DNA of 64,000 bases from M3007 sp964646615 (GTDB lineage Bacteria > Bacteroidota > Bacteroidia > Chitinophagales > Saprospiraceae), in contig CAZYEV010000009.1 in assembly GCA_964646615.1 (NCBI GenBank), positions 46,306-110,305 on the forward strand. Direction: 5' to 3'. A program made the position numbers and the translations under genes. The notes under the pieces were generated by a model. That model worked only from the letters and a program-made list of their open reading frames with translations. It ran no database searches and was not told the DNA's origin. Position 1 is the first letter of the stretch, and the number at the start of each line of letters is the position of its first letter. Below, in pieces: positions 32,967 to 46,480 of the stretch.

Positions 32967-33748
32967 GGGCATACGATTTCCAGCCCGTCGTAGCCCAGCG
33001 ATACGCCGGGCGGCAGCTGGGCGCTTACTTCGCGGGCCAGGCCGAGTTCGTGGCTGATGTGGGTAAGCCAGGCGTGCTCAGGGCCGATTTCTTCGATGAG
33101 GGCAAGGGCTTCTTCTAAAGTCAGGTGGGTAGGATGCGCGCGTCGGCGCAGGGCATTGATGACTAAGAAGCGCGTGCCCTTGACCTTTTGCAGCTGGTCG
33201 GGTGGTATGGTTTTCACGTCGGTGAGGTAGGCCAGATCGCCAAAGCGGAAGCCGAGGATGGGCAGCGAGCCGTGCCAGATGCCGATGGGCTGAATGTTCA
33301 GGCCATTGAGCTGAAATGGTGTGTCGGCGTCAATGGCGTGCAGTTCGATGCGGGGTAGCCCCGGATGCGGGCTTTCGAAGACGTAGGCAAAGCGGAAGCG
33401 CACGATGTCGGCCACGCGCGGCTGGGCGTAGACGGCCATGGGGCGGCCGGTGCTGAAGTTGAAAGGGCGCACGTCGTCTAAGCCGATGACGTGGTCGTTG
33501 TGTTCATGGGTGATGAGGATGGCGTCCAAGTGCCGCACGCGGGCGCGCAGCATCTGGAGGCGCAGGTCGGGGCCAGCATCAATGAGGATGTTGGTCGGGC
33601 CGCAGGTCAGCAAGGCTGCCGAGCGGAGGCGCTGATCGTGCGGGTCAGTGGAAGTGCATACCGGGCACTCGCATCCGATGACGGGGATACCCTGCGAGGT
33701 TCCGGTACCGAGGAGTGTGAGTTTTAGCCTATCCGCCTGGGTTTGCAT
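32963..33748 (-). CDS. Metallo-beta-lactamase-fold hydrolase, PhnP-like
   Basis: This protein of 261 residues has the MBL fold with the metal motif ITHEHNDHVIGLDD (80-93). The N-terminal LLGTGTSQGIPVIGCECPVC carries the cysteine motif typical of PhnP-like phosphodiesterases, and ILIDAGPDLRLQML follows. PhnP itself hydrolyses a cyclic ribose phosphate in phosphonate use, but no phn genes are here, so the substrate is unknown; a broad phosphodiesterase role is likely. Its first 20 bases overlap the 3' end of the upstream protease gene, and its stop overlaps the next start, so this is a tightly packed operon. Confidence 0.85.
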   Translation of the reverse strand: MQTQADRLKLTLLGTGTSQGIPVIGCECPVCTSTDPHDQRLRSAALLTCGPTNILIDAGPDLRLQMLRARVRHLDAILITHEHNDHVIGLDDVRPFNFSTGRPMAVYAQPRVADIVRFRFAYVFESPHPGLPRIELHAIDADTPFQLNGLNIQPIGIWHGSLPILGFRFGDLAYLTDVKTIPPDQLQKVKGTRFLVINALRRRAHPTHLTLEEALALIEEIGPEHAWLTHISHELGLAREVSAQLPPGVSLGYDGLEIVCP

Positions 33749-35675
33749 TGTTGTTCACGTCGCCTACCTTGACACCGATGAAGTCGGCATCCGTAACATT
33801 CTGCTGCAGGTTGGAGAATTGCAGCAGGCCTGCCGGCAAGCCGCCCGCGAAGGGTTGGGTCGGGTCGGCGAAGGAAGTGGTTGCCGGGAAAAAGCGCCAC
33901 GAAGGTACGACGGGAAAGTTCGTGCTCAGGGCCAGGATGATTTTTCGCGTGTCGAGCAGGTCTAACGTAGTTACGGAGTTGCTTCCGTTGGCGTCGGCGG
34001 CGATGATTTTCCAGGGCGAGTCCAGGGTTTCTACGCCAAGGATGTGTTTGTTGGCGATGCTCAGGTCGAAGGTGGTTACGCCGTTGACGGGATTGGTGTC
34101 GCGCGAGGGCGTTACGGTGTAGTTCAGCCCGGGTGTGAGGTTGTTGAAGGTGTAGCGACCGTTAGCGTCGGTGCGCGTGGTAGCGGTGGCGCCGCCCGTG
34201 AGTTGCACAACGACGTTGGGCATGGGTGTGCCCCAGTGCGTTCGCACCTGTCCGCTGATGCTACGCTGTGTGGGCGGTGCGTATCCGTTTTGGGTGAGCG
34301 GGTTGGTTCCGGCGGGGTCGAGCCATTCGCGCAGGCGTGCGCCAGGTGTGGCGCCCTGGTCCCAGGAGAGGTCGAAGCGTCCGAACCAGCTGCCGCTGAC
34401 AGTGCAGGTGTTGGGGTCCAGGTTGCCGCCGTGCAGTTGGCCCACGATGCGTTTGTTCTGGTCGAAGAGGACGCAGCCCGAGGAGCCGGGCTGATAGATG
34501 CCCTCGTCCGGGATGACTAACCAATGCGTGTTGGGCGGTGATACGCCGAAAGCACCGCCCCAGTTGATGGCTTGCGGAAAGATGGTAGCCGGGTCTTTGT
34601 CGCGGGAGATTTTCTGGATGTCGCCGCTGGGGTGGTGGATGAACGTACTGTTTTGCACCAGATTGTTGGTGGCCGGCGTGCGGTTCCAGCCGTTGAAATA
34701 GGCGTTATAGCCCTGCGGCAAGCCATTGAGTTTGAGCAGCATGAAGTCCGTTTCCTCGCGGAAGGCGACGCGCTGGCAGCCCAATACAGAGACTCGCTGC
34801 GGCTCTGTGGGCGGGTTGGGGCATCCTGGAGCCTCATAGCCAAAGTCAAATCGCCAGACGTTGAAGTCAGGGTTGGAACCGATGATCTGACAGTGGTGTG
34901 CCGTCAGGAAATAAGGCTCTGCCGTACCGGCCGTGTTGGCTACGAGCGACCCCGAGCACCATCCGGCACCATTAGAAAAAACCATGAGGATGCGGGCCAC
35001 GCCGCGCTTTTCGGTCTGCCAGTTCTGGCCCAGTGGGCAGTTGACGTTGATGTTGCAATTCAAGGAGCCGCCGAAGTTTTCCGGCATGCCCTCTGGCCAC
35101 AGGCCGGCAGGGTCATACACGTAGTCTATGCGGTTGAGGTGCAGCTGGGGCATCTGGCGGCTTCGGGCTTCCATTACTAATTCTAACACGGCGGTATGGC
35201 TGGGCACGACGCCAATAAGAAACGCTCCTGTAGGCAGGCAGCTTTTTTCTGTGTAGGCCCCGACAACAAATGAGCGGTCGGGTGTGTATGCAAACAAGCG
35301 GCAGCCAGCTGGTAGCATGAGCCGGTCAAAAAGCAACAGCAAGCCAAAGGCATCGGGTACGTGCACGGCACAGCGCCATACGCGGTCGCCATTCGGAAGG
35401 CTCAGCCATTGCCCAGCGTTTTCTAAAGAAACATCCACGGCGCTGGGCACGGGTACTGCAAAGCGGCTCTGTTCGGGGTTAGCAGCGTCCTCGGCCAACA
35501 GCTGTTTGAGGTTAAGCCCTGACCATTTCAGCGGCTCCGGAGCACCAGCGGCAGCAAACACCGCTGCATTTTCAGGCAAAAAACTCGGTGGAAGACCGCC
35601 TTCGCTTATCTGACCTGCTGCGTTTAACGCTATCAAAAGACCTAATGCGGGAAAAAACCGGTAAAACTTGACCAT
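33729..35675 (-). CDS. Secreted trypsin-like (lysyl-endopeptidase-type) protease with dockerin-like tail
   Basis: This exported protein of 648 residues begins with a signal peptide (MVKFYRFFPALGLLIALNAAG). After a propeptide-like region comes a chymotrypsin-fold serine protease with His in YFLTAHHCQI (about 258), Asp in EETDFMLLKL (about 308) and Ser in YQPGSSGCVLFDQ (about 400), and a cysteine-rich frame as in lysyl endopeptidases. Next is a carboxypeptidase-regulatory-like beta-sandwich (SISGQVRTHWGTPMPNVVVQ...DANGRYTF). The tail has two dockerin-like segments, around ADANGSNSVTTLDLLDTRK and FIGVKVGDVNNNA. It stops there without a recognisable T9SS sorting domain. Cleavage specificity and export route are inferred. 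Confidence 0.75.
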   Translation of the reverse strand: MVKFYRFFPALGLLIALNAAGQISEGGLPPSFLPENAAVFAAAGAPEPLKWSGLNLKQLLAEDAANPEQSRFAVPVPSAVDVSLENAGQWLSLPNGDRVWRCAVHVPDAFGLLLLFDRLMLPAGCRLFAYTPDRSFVVGAYTEKSCLPTGAFLIGVVPSHTAVLELVMEARSRQMPQLHLNRIDYVYDPAGLWPEGMPENFGGSLNCNINVNCPLGQNWQTEKRGVARILMVFSNGAGWCSGSLVANTAGTAEPYFLTAHHCQIIGSNPDFNVWRFDFGYEAPGCPNPPTEPQRVSVLGCQRVAFREETDFMLLKLNGLPQGYNAYFNGWNRTPATNNLVQNSTFIHHPSGDIQKISRDKDPATIFPQAINWGGAFGVSPPNTHWLVIPDEGIYQPGSSGCVLFDQNKRIVGQLHGGNLDPNTCTVSGSWFGRFDLSWDQGATPGARLREWLDPAGTNPLTQNGYAPPTQRSISGQVRTHWGTPMPNVVVQLTGGATATTRTDANGRYTFNNLTPGLNYTVTPSRDTNPVNGVTTFDLSIANKHILGVETLDSPWKIIAADANGSNSVTTLDLLDTRKIILALSTNFPVVPSWRFFPATTSFADPTQPFAGGLPAGLLQFSNLQQNVTDADFIGVKVGDVNNNANPGG

Positions 35676-35848
35676 GGGATGATAACCGTATTTGTGATGA
35701 AAACCGAGTGCTCTGGGACGGATTAAAGGCAAAGCATACGCCATCAGCGCGAAAAAATCAGGCCAAAAATGGAGAAAAGTCGTCGGCGCAAGGATTAAAA
35801 AACACATTGCGGCATTTTATGTGGCCTTTAGCGCGCGGATACAACGAC

Positions 35849-35884
35849 AAAGCCCTCCCTCTGCAGTGCAGAGAGAGGGCTTTT
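35849..35884. terminator. Strong hairpin terminator after rpoC
   Basis: AAAGCCCTC-C-CTCTGCA (35849-35865) pairs with TGCAGAG-A-GAGGGCTTT (35867-35883): sixteen pairs, one mismatch and a one-base loop. T residues flank both sides, so it can terminate the rpoBC transcript on the minus strand and possibly plus-strand transcription too. Confidence 0.8.
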
Positions 35885-35912
35885 GCCGACTCGAAGGTTT
35901 GCGTTGTCGCGT

Positions 35913-40199
<4,287 letters not shown>

Positions 40200-40241
40200 A
40201 TTCGATGCAGTTGAGTGGTGGTTAAGGAAACACGGCGCCTC

Positions 40242-41069
40242 TTAGTTGTTTTTTTGCAAAACGTAGAAGACGCTCTGAGGAGCAATGCGCTGCCACAGGT
40301 TTTTAGGGTGATAATGCAGGTTGAAAGCCGTCAGGCGCGAGAGCACCATGTCCACGTAAACGTAAGTATTGTACTCGGTAAGTGAGCGGCGCAGCCACTT
40401 GCCTATGGTTCGCTGTAGGAAAGAGTTCATCGTCAGGCAAAGGCTTTCGCGTACGACAGTGAAGCCCAGTTGAGCAATGCGCTGTCGGAAGAAGGCCAGC
40501 GGGATGCCGCGCTCGTGTTTGGTCAGCATTGGGCGCGGGTAGCGCCAGTCGCCCATAGAATGCACGGGCTCGCGGATGAGCAAGAAGCCGCCTGGCGACA
40601 GGCACCGGTGCAGTTCGCCCATGACGTAGGAGACGTTCGGGATGTGATGCAGGGTGCTGAAGCACGTTTGCAGCTGGAAGTAGTCGTCGGGGAAAGGCAT
40701 GGTGCCGTCCATGGAGGGCTTGTGGTAGTATAGGCGCACGCCTTGCAGTTCGGTGCGTTTCAGCTGTTCGGATGGTTCCAGGATGTCAATCGAGCCAATG
40801 CGTGAGAGAATGGGCAGGAACTCATCGCCGGTGGCGGAGCCTAAGCCCAGTGCTCGCGCAAAGGTTGCGTTTTTGGGCAAGTGTCGGTATCCGTACAGCA
40901 CATTGACGGGGTGGTAGGCATAGCGGCCCTCGGTTTCTGCCCAGCCGTAGCGCTCTACCAGATCCGCATACCCCTCCCGCTCGTCCTCGTACCAGGAGGC
41001 GATCTGTTCGATGGTCAGGTCGTCGCCATAGAGGCGTTCGCCAGAGAGGTATGCTTCGATGCTGGTCAT
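40242..41069 (-). CDS. SAM-dependent methyltransferase inserted between rpoB and rpoC
   Basis: This class I methyltransferase-like protein (275 residues) has a SAM-binding loop ALGLGSATGDE (73-83), the acidic strand end SIDILEPSEQL and a motif IV/post-I region LQTCFSTLHHIPNVSYVMGELHRC-like block typical of Methyltransf_11. The segment RCLSPGGFLLIREPVH follows. The N- and C-terminal ~60 residues have no family that I recognise. It lies in the transcription direction with 43 bases to rpoB and 42 to rpoC, so it is almost certainly in the rpoBC transcript. The substrate is unknown; modification of RNA, protein or a small molecule are all possible. Confidence 0.75.
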   Translation of the reverse strand: MTSIEAYLSGERLYGDDLTIEQIASWYEDEREGYADLVERYGWAETEGRYAYHPVNVLYGYRHLPKNATFARALGLGSATGDEFLPILSRIGSIDILEPSEQLKRTELQGVRLYYHKPSMDGTMPFPDDYFQLQTCFSTLHHIPNVSYVMGELHRCLSPGGFLLIREPVHSMGDWRYPRPMLTKHERGIPLAFFRQRIAQLGFTVVRESLCLTMNSFLQRTIGKWLRRSLTEYNTYVYVDMVLSRLTAFNLHYHPKNLWQRIAPQSVFYVLQKNN

Positions 41070-41112
41070 GCTGTATGGGTGCGACGGTTACAGGATATCG
41101 CTCCGGTTACCG

Positions 41113-44100
41113 TTACTTGCGCTCTCTTTCTTTCGTCTTTTCTTTCCTGTCTCGCTCTACTTCCTCGTCCCGGTCTTTGTTCTTCTGCTGCTCTTGCTCT
41201 AAGAACTTCACGTCTAAGGCTAAGCCGCGCAGTTCGTGTATGAGTACGTTGAACGACTCCGGAATATTCGGCTCGGGCAAGTTGTCGCCTTTGACGATGG
41301 CCTCGTAGGCTTTGGCCCGGCCCTGAATGTCGTCGGACTTAAAGGTGAGCAGCTCTTGCAGGATGGTGGAAGCGCCGTAGGCTTCGAGGGCCCACACTTC
41401 CATTTCACCGAAGCGCTGGCCGCCGAACTGGGCTTTACCGCCGAGAGGCTGCTGGGTAATGAGCGAGTACGGGCCGATGGAGCGCGCGTGCATCTTGTCG
41501 TCCACCATGTGGCTCAGTTTGAGCATGTAAATGACGCCTACTGTAGCCTTTTGGTGGAAGCGGTCGCCAGTTTCGCCGTCGTACAGGTAGGTCTGGCCGA
41601 GTTGCGGCAGACCTGCACGCTGGATCCATTCTTCAATTTCGTGGCGTTTGGCGCCGTCGAAGATGGGCGTAGCGAATTTGACGCCCAGCCGTTCGCCGGC
41701 CCAGCCCAATACGGTCTCGAAGATCTGACCCAGGTTCATACGCGAAGGCACGCCCAGCGGGTTGAGCACAACATCTACAGGAGTGCCATCTTCCAGAAAC
41801 GGCATGTCTTCGATGCGCACGATGCGGCTGACAATGCCTTTGTTGCCGTGGCGACCGGCAAGCTTGTCGCCCACCTTGAGTTTGCGCTTTTTAGCCAGAT
41901 AGACTTTGGCCAACTTGAGCACGCCTGCGGGCAACTCGTCGCCGATGCTGATGTTGAACTTTTCGCGTTTGTAGCGGCCTACCTCCTCATTGACCTTGAT
42001 GTTGTAGTTGTGCAACAGGCGGGCAATGAGCTGGTTGGTGTGCTTGTCGTTGGTCCAGTTGGCGTAGTCCACCTGGGTGTAGTCAATCTGTTCGCGCAGC
42101 ACCTGGAGGGTGAGTTTGGCGCCTTTGGGCACCATTTCTTCGCCGTAGATGCTGCGGATGCCGTTGGTTACCTTGTCCTTAACCAGTACCTGGAGTTTGT
42201 CCACCAGGATGGTCTTCAGCTTGTTCAGGTTGACAGCGTGCTCGTCATCGAGGCGGTCGAGCAGGACTTTTTCCTGTTCTTTTTGCGTCTTGTCCTTTTT
42301 GGCGCGAGCAAATAGCTGTCGGTCAATGACCACACCGCTGATGCTGGGCGGCACTTTGAGCGAGGCATCTTTGACGTCGCCGGCCTTGTCGCCGAAGATG
42401 GCGCGGAGCAGTTTCTCTTCGGGGGTTGGGTCGGTTTCGCCTTTGGGCGTGATTTTGCCGATGAGGATATCGCCTTCGCGCGCCCAGGCGCCGATGCGGA
42501 TGATGCCGTTTTCGTCCAAGTCTTTGGTTGCCTCTTCGCTGACGTTGGGGATGTCGGCCGTGAGTTCCTCTTCACCCAGTTTGGTGTCGCGCACATCCAG
42601 TTCGAAGTGCTCGATGTGTATGGAAGTGAAGATGTCTTCCTGCACGACGCGCTCAGAGATAACGATAGCGTCTTCAAAGTTGTAGCCTTTCCAGGGCATG
42701 AAGGCCACCTTCAGGTTTTGGCCTAAGGCCAATTCGCCGTTTTCGGTGGCATAGCCTTCGCAGAGGATGTCGTCCTTTTCGACGCGCTGACCCTTGCGCA
42801 CAATGGGCTTGAGGTTGATGCAGGTGCCCTGGTTGGTGCGCATGAACTTGGTGAGGCGATAGGTTTTGCGGGCGTCTTCGAAGGAGACGAGCTGGTCTTC
42901 TTCGGTGCGGTCGTAGAGGATGACGATTTCGTTGGCGTCCACGTACTCGACCACGCCCGAACCTTCAGCGTTGATGAGCATGCGGCTATCGCGGGCAACT
43001 TTGGCTTCCAGACCTGTGCCGACGATGGGCGAATGCGGGCGCACCAAGGGTACGGCCTGGCGTTGCATGTTGGAGCCCATGAGAGCGCGGTTAGCATCGT
43101 CGTTTTCCAAGAAGGGGATCAACGATGCCGATACGCCCACAATCTGGTTGGGTGCTACGTCAATGTACTCTACTTCTTCGGGCGACAGAATGGGGAAGTC
43201 ACCGTGTTCGCGGCAGCGCAGGCGGTCTTCTAAAAAGGCGCCGGTTTCATCAATAGGCGTGTTGGCCTGGGCGATTTTGCAGCGGTCTTCCGCCTCTGCC
43301 GACAGGTAGATTTCCGGGCCTTCTACGTCCACTCTTCCGTTGACGACGCGGCGATAGGGCGTTTCTAAGAAGCCCATTTTATTGATCTTGGCGTGCGTGC
43401 ACAGGGTGGATATCAGACCGATGTTGGGGCCTTCAGGCGTTTCGATGGTGCACAGGCGGCCGTAGTGGGAGTAGTGAACGTCGCGCACCTCGAAGCCGGC
43501 GCGTTCGCGGCTCAGACCGCCAGGGCCCAGGGCCGAAATACGGCGTTTGTGCGTGATTTCGGACAGCGGGTTGGTCTGGTCGAGAAACTGCGACAGCTGG
43601 CTGGTGCCGAAGAAGGAGTTGATCACCGACGACAGCGTGCGGGCGTTGATGAGGTCCATAGGCGTGAACACCTCATTGTCGCGCACGTTCATGCGCTCGC
43701 GAATGGTGCGCGCCATACGAGCCAGACCGACGCCAAACTGGGCGAAAAGCTGCTCGCCCACGGTGCGCACACGGCGGTTCGACAGGTGGTCAATGTCGTC
43801 AATTTCTGCTTTGTTATTGACCAGAGCCACAATGTAGCGCACAATGGCGATGATGTCCTCCTTGGTCAGCACCAGCACATCAAGCGGGATGTCCAGCTGG
43901 AGTTTGCGGTTGATTTTGAAGCGGCCGACTTCGCCGAGGTTGTAGCGCTTATCGGAGAAGAAGAGCTTGTCAATGATGCCGCGAGCGGTTTCGTCATCGG
44001 GCGGTTCGGAACCGCGCAACTGGCGATAAATGTGGGTAACCGCCTCCAGTTCGCTGGAAGTCTGGTCTTTTTGCAGGGTATTGTAGATGATAGAGAAGTC

Positions 44101-45036
44101 CTCGTCAATGTCCGTCCTTTGCAGGATGATGGTGGGGACTTGAGAGGCCAGAATTTGCTCGATGTTGGTTTCATCCAGCACCACATCTCGCTCCAGGATC
44201 ACCTGGTTGCGCACAATAGAAGCGACTTCGCCGGTGTCTTCGTCCACGAAGTCTTCCGTCCAGGTTTTCAGTACCCGGGCGGCCAGTTTGCGTCCGATGA
44301 CGGCCTCGAGGTTTTCGCGCGTGCAGGGCACCTCTTCTGACAGGTTGAACAGGTCGAGGATGGCCTGGTCGCTGTCGAAGCCAATGGCGCGCAAGAGGGT
44401 GGTAACCGGGAACTTTTTCTTGCGGTCAATGTAAGCATACATGACCAGGTTGGTATCGGTGGCAAACTCCATCCACGCGCCTTTGAACGGGATGACTCGA
44501 GCGCTATAAATTTTCGTGCCGTTGGGGTGGTAACTCTGCCCGAAGAACACGCCTGGTGAACGGTGCAACTGCGACACGATGACGCGCTCGGCGCCGTTAA
44601 TGACAAACGTCCCTTTGGGCGTCATATAAGGGATATTGCCCAAGAAAACGTCCTGCACAACGGTTTTGAAGTCAATGTGCTCCTCGTCGTTGCACGACAG
44701 GCGCAATTTGGCCTTAAGCGGTACGGAATACGTCAGACCGCGCTGCATGCACTCTTCGATGGAGTAGCGCGGTGGGTCAATGAAATAGTCGAGAAACTCT
44801 AAATTGAAGATGTTGCGAGCATCTGTGATTGGGAAGTTTTCTTTGAAAACCTTGTAAAGCCCTTCCGCTGCTCGATTTTCGGGAGTGGTTTCTAACTGAA
44901 AAAACTCCTGGAATGACTTGAGCTGTATTTCGAGCAGGTCTGGGTAATGATCGGCCAGTCGAATTTTGCCGAAGTTAACGCGCTCTTGGACGCCGGTTTT
45001 GGGGTGTACCCCGTTAGATGTGCCGTTATGGGTCAT
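41113..45036 (-). CDS. rpoB: RNA polymerase subunit beta
   Basis: This is the second-largest RNA polymerase subunit (1307 residues). The order of conserved blocks is normal: LLEIQLKSFQEFF near the N-terminus, the rifampicin-region block FFGTSQLSQFLDQTNPLSE and HKRRISALGPGGL, ETPEGPNIGLI, the active-site GRHGNKGIVSRI, and the C-terminal FGEMEVWALEAYGA. The tail is rich in Glu, Lys and Arg. At the rifampicin sites the residues are the usual sensitive type by inspection (Gln, Asp, His, Ser in place). ATG 45036 gives the expected start. Confidence 0.98.
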   Translation of the reverse strand: MTHNGTSNGVHPKTGVQERVNFGKIRLADHYPDLLEIQLKSFQEFFQLETTPENRAAEGLYKVFKENFPITDARNIFNLEFLDYFIDPPRYSIEECMQRGLTYSVPLKAKLRLSCNDEEHIDFKTVVQDVFLGNIPYMTPKGTFVINGAERVIVSQLHRSPGVFFGQSYHPNGTKIYSARVIPFKGAWMEFATDTNLVMYAYIDRKKKFPVTTLLRAIGFDSDQAILDLFNLSEEVPCTRENLEAVIGRKLAARVLKTWTEDFVDEDTGEVASIVRNQVILERDVVLDETNIEQILASQVPTIILQRTDIDEDFSIIYNTLQKDQTSSELEAVTHIYRQLRGSEPPDDETARGIIDKLFFSDKRYNLGEVGRFKINRKLQLDIPLDVLVLTKEDIIAIVRYIVALVNNKAEIDDIDHLSNRRVRTVGEQLFAQFGVGLARMARTIRERMNVRDNEVFTPMDLINARTLSSVINSFFGTSQLSQFLDQTNPLSEITHKRRISALGPGGLSRERAGFEVRDVHYSHYGRLCTIETPEGPNIGLISTLCTHAKINKMGFLETPYRRVVNGRVDVEGPEIYLSAEAEDRCKIAQANTPIDETGAFLEDRLRCREHGDFPILSPEEVEYIDVAPNQIVGVSASLIPFLENDDANRALMGSNMQRQAVPLVRPHSPIVGTGLEAKVARDSRMLINAEGSGVVEYVDANEIVILYDRTEEDQLVSFEDARKTYRLTKFMRTNQGTCINLKPIVRKGQRVEKDDILCEGYATENGELALGQNLKVAFMPWKGYNFEDAIVISERVVQEDIFTSIHIEHFELDVRDTKLGEEELTADIPNVSEEATKDLDENGIIRIGAWAREGDILIGKITPKGETDPTPEEKLLRAIFGDKAGDVKDASLKVPPSISGVVIDRQLFARAKKDKTQKEQEKVLLDRLDDEHAVNLNKLKTILVDKLQVLVKDKVTNGIRSIYGEEMVPKGAKLTLQVLREQIDYTQVDYANWTNDKHTNQLIARLLHNYNIKVNEEVGRYKREKFNISIGDELPAGVLKLAKVYLAKKRKLKVGDKLAGRHGNKGIVSRIVRIEDMPFLEDGTPVDVVLNPLGVPSRMNLGQIFETVLGWAGERLGVKFATPIFDGAKRHEIEEWIQRAGLPQLGQTYLYDGETGDRFHQKATVGVIYMLKLSHMVDDKMHARSIGPYSLITQQPLGGKAQFGGQRFGEMEVWALEAYGASTILQELLTFKSDDIQGRAKAYEAIVKGDNLPEPNIPESFNVLIHELRGLALDVKFLEQEQQKNKDRDEEVERDRKEKTKERERK

Positions 45037-45359
45037 TTTAGCAAATTGTACTGGTGTGCTGTGGGCGAATCAGGCCAGAAAAGCGGGACCGGTAGGCCAG
45101 AGTAGAAAGGTAAGGATAGGAATATGTTGCGCTCTGCGAGGTTTATCGGGGCACGGGTGAAACATCTTCAGACAGCAACAGGCTTAGCGCTTTTGAAGCG
45201 TTATGCCCAAAAGCACTAAGCCTGAATGCTTGACGCAAAAGAGAAGGAAAGAAGCAGGTAATCATCCGTAGGTAAGAACACTGAAGGTAAAGCGCTTGAT
45301 AAAAAGTTGCGCGGGGGCGAGGCGCTTCAGGAGGCCATCGCCAGGGCCTTCGGTCGCTC
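45037..45359 (-). other. rplL-rpoB intergenic region
   Basis: These 323 bases hold no coding sequence that I can support. They contain the long hairpin at 45179-45224. In E. coli the same position carries an attenuator and an RNase III site that set the L12:beta ratio, so a comparable job is plausible. No TAnnTTTG element close to the rpoB start is exact. Confidence 0.5.
45179..45224 (-). promoter_or_regulatory. Hairpin between rplL and rpoB
   Basis: CAGGCTTAG-C-GCTTTTG (45179-45195) pairs with CAAAAGC-A-CTAAGCCTG (45208-45224): 16 pairs, one internal mismatch and a 12-base loop. No U-tract follows in the minus direction, so an RNase-processing or pause hairpin is likelier than a full terminator. 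Confidence 0.65.
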
Positions 45360-45749
45360 TTACTTGAGTTCTACGGTAGCGCCCAGCCCTTCGAGCTTCG
45401 CTTTGAGTTCTTCGGCCTCAGCTTTGCCGATGCCCGTCTTGATGGGGCTCGGGGCACCATCAACCAGGGCTTTTGCTTCGGCCAGGCCCAGACCCAAGAG
45501 GTTTTTCACCTCTTTGATGACGTTCAGTTTGCCTGCACCGGCATCCTTCAGGATGACGTCGAACTCCGTCTTTTCCGGAGCAGCGGCCTCGCCACCTCCG
45601 CCAGCAGCAGCGCCGGGCATGGCGGCTACCGCCACAGCCGAAGCAGCCGGCTCGATGCCGTGCTCTTCTTTGAGAATGGTGAGCAGTTCGCTCGCTTCTT
45701 TGATGGTCAGGTTTACTAATTGCTCAGCAAGCGCTTTCAGATCTGCCAT
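45360..45749 (-). CDS. rplL: Ribosomal protein bL12 (L7/L12)
   Basis: This is the stalk protein of 129 residues. The N-terminal dimerisation helix is MADLKALAEQLVNLTIKEAS, followed by an Ala/Gly-rich hinge (about 36-56) and the C-terminal factor-binding domain with GLGLAEAKALVDGAP. It recruits EF-Tu, EF-G and other GTPases to the ribosome. It sits between rplJ and rpoB in the standard order. Confidence 0.97.
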   Translation of the reverse strand: MADLKALAEQLVNLTIKEASELLTILKEEHGIEPAASAVAVAAMPGAAAGGGGEAAAPEKTEFDVILKDAGAGKLNVIKEVKNLLGLGLAEAKALVDGAPSPIKTGIGKAEAEELKAKLEGLGATVELK

Positions 45750-45893
45750 TGTGTCAGAGAATTTAAAGTAGTTTGCAAATAAGGTGAATGAGTGCTCACA
45801 AGGTGCAACTTTCGAGGTTTAGAGGTATTGGAGGCGCATATACATGCTTGGAAGCCGTAAGAGGGGGAGAGGCGAGCACACCTGCGCGCAACG

Positions 45894-46427
45894 TTAGCCT
45901 TCGCGCTCGGCAAGCGTCTTGATGACGCCAGCCACCTTGCTGCCCGAAGAGGCAATGGCACCCGCCAGGTTGCGCCCTGGCGACATCAACAGGCCGGCAA
46001 TCTCGCCGATGAGCTCTTCCTTGCTCTTCAGGTTGACCAGAGCTTTAACCTGGTCATCGCCAATGAAGATGCTGGAGTCAATGTACGCTGCTTTGAGTAC
46101 CGGGCGCTCTGCCGTTTTCCGGAACTCTTCAATGAGCTGAGCCGGTGCTTTCGGATTGTCCGAAATGAGCAGGGTGGTAGGGCCATGCAGGCTGTCGTAA
46201 AGCGGTGCATAATCGCGCTGGCTATCAGCAGCGATGGCTTCTAAGGCTTTGCGGATGAGGGTGTTTTTGGCTACCTGCATCTTGATGCCTTTCTCGAAGC
46301 ACATGCGCCGCAACTTGTTTACCTGAGCTACCGTCAGCGTAGAGGAGTCCGTTATGTAGAAGAAGGGGGTTGCTCCCAGGGTCTCCCGAAGTTCTGCAAT
46401 CGCTGAGTTTTTATCTTCGCGTGTCAT
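45894..46427 (-). CDS. rplJ: Ribosomal protein uL10
   Basis: This protein of 177 residues is the base of the L12 stalk. MTREDKNSAIAELRETLG and the LRRMCFEKGIKMQVAKNTL block are typical of the N-terminal rRNA-binding domain, and KALVNLKSKEELIGEIAGLLMSPGR belongs to the C-terminal half. The 144-base gap to rplL may hold regulatory structure, but nothing clear was seen. Confidence 0.96.
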   Translation of the reverse strand: MTREDKNSAIAELRETLGATPFFYITDSSTLTVAQVNKLRRMCFEKGIKMQVAKNTLIRKALEAIAADSQRDYAPLYDSLHGPTTLLISDNPKAPAQLIEEFRKTAERPVLKAAYIDSSIFIGDDQVKALVNLKSKEELIGEIAGLLMSPGRNLAGAIASSGSKVAGVIKTLAEREG

Positions 46428-46480
46428 GGTAGATTTGCTTGAATAAAACCATTTAAGAGTTTTGAACGACCGTAGATGCC

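Noticed and set aside
41236..42315. 359-codon open frame antisense to rpoB
   Set aside because: Its composition follows from the codon use of rpoB on the other strand, and no domain is recognisable.
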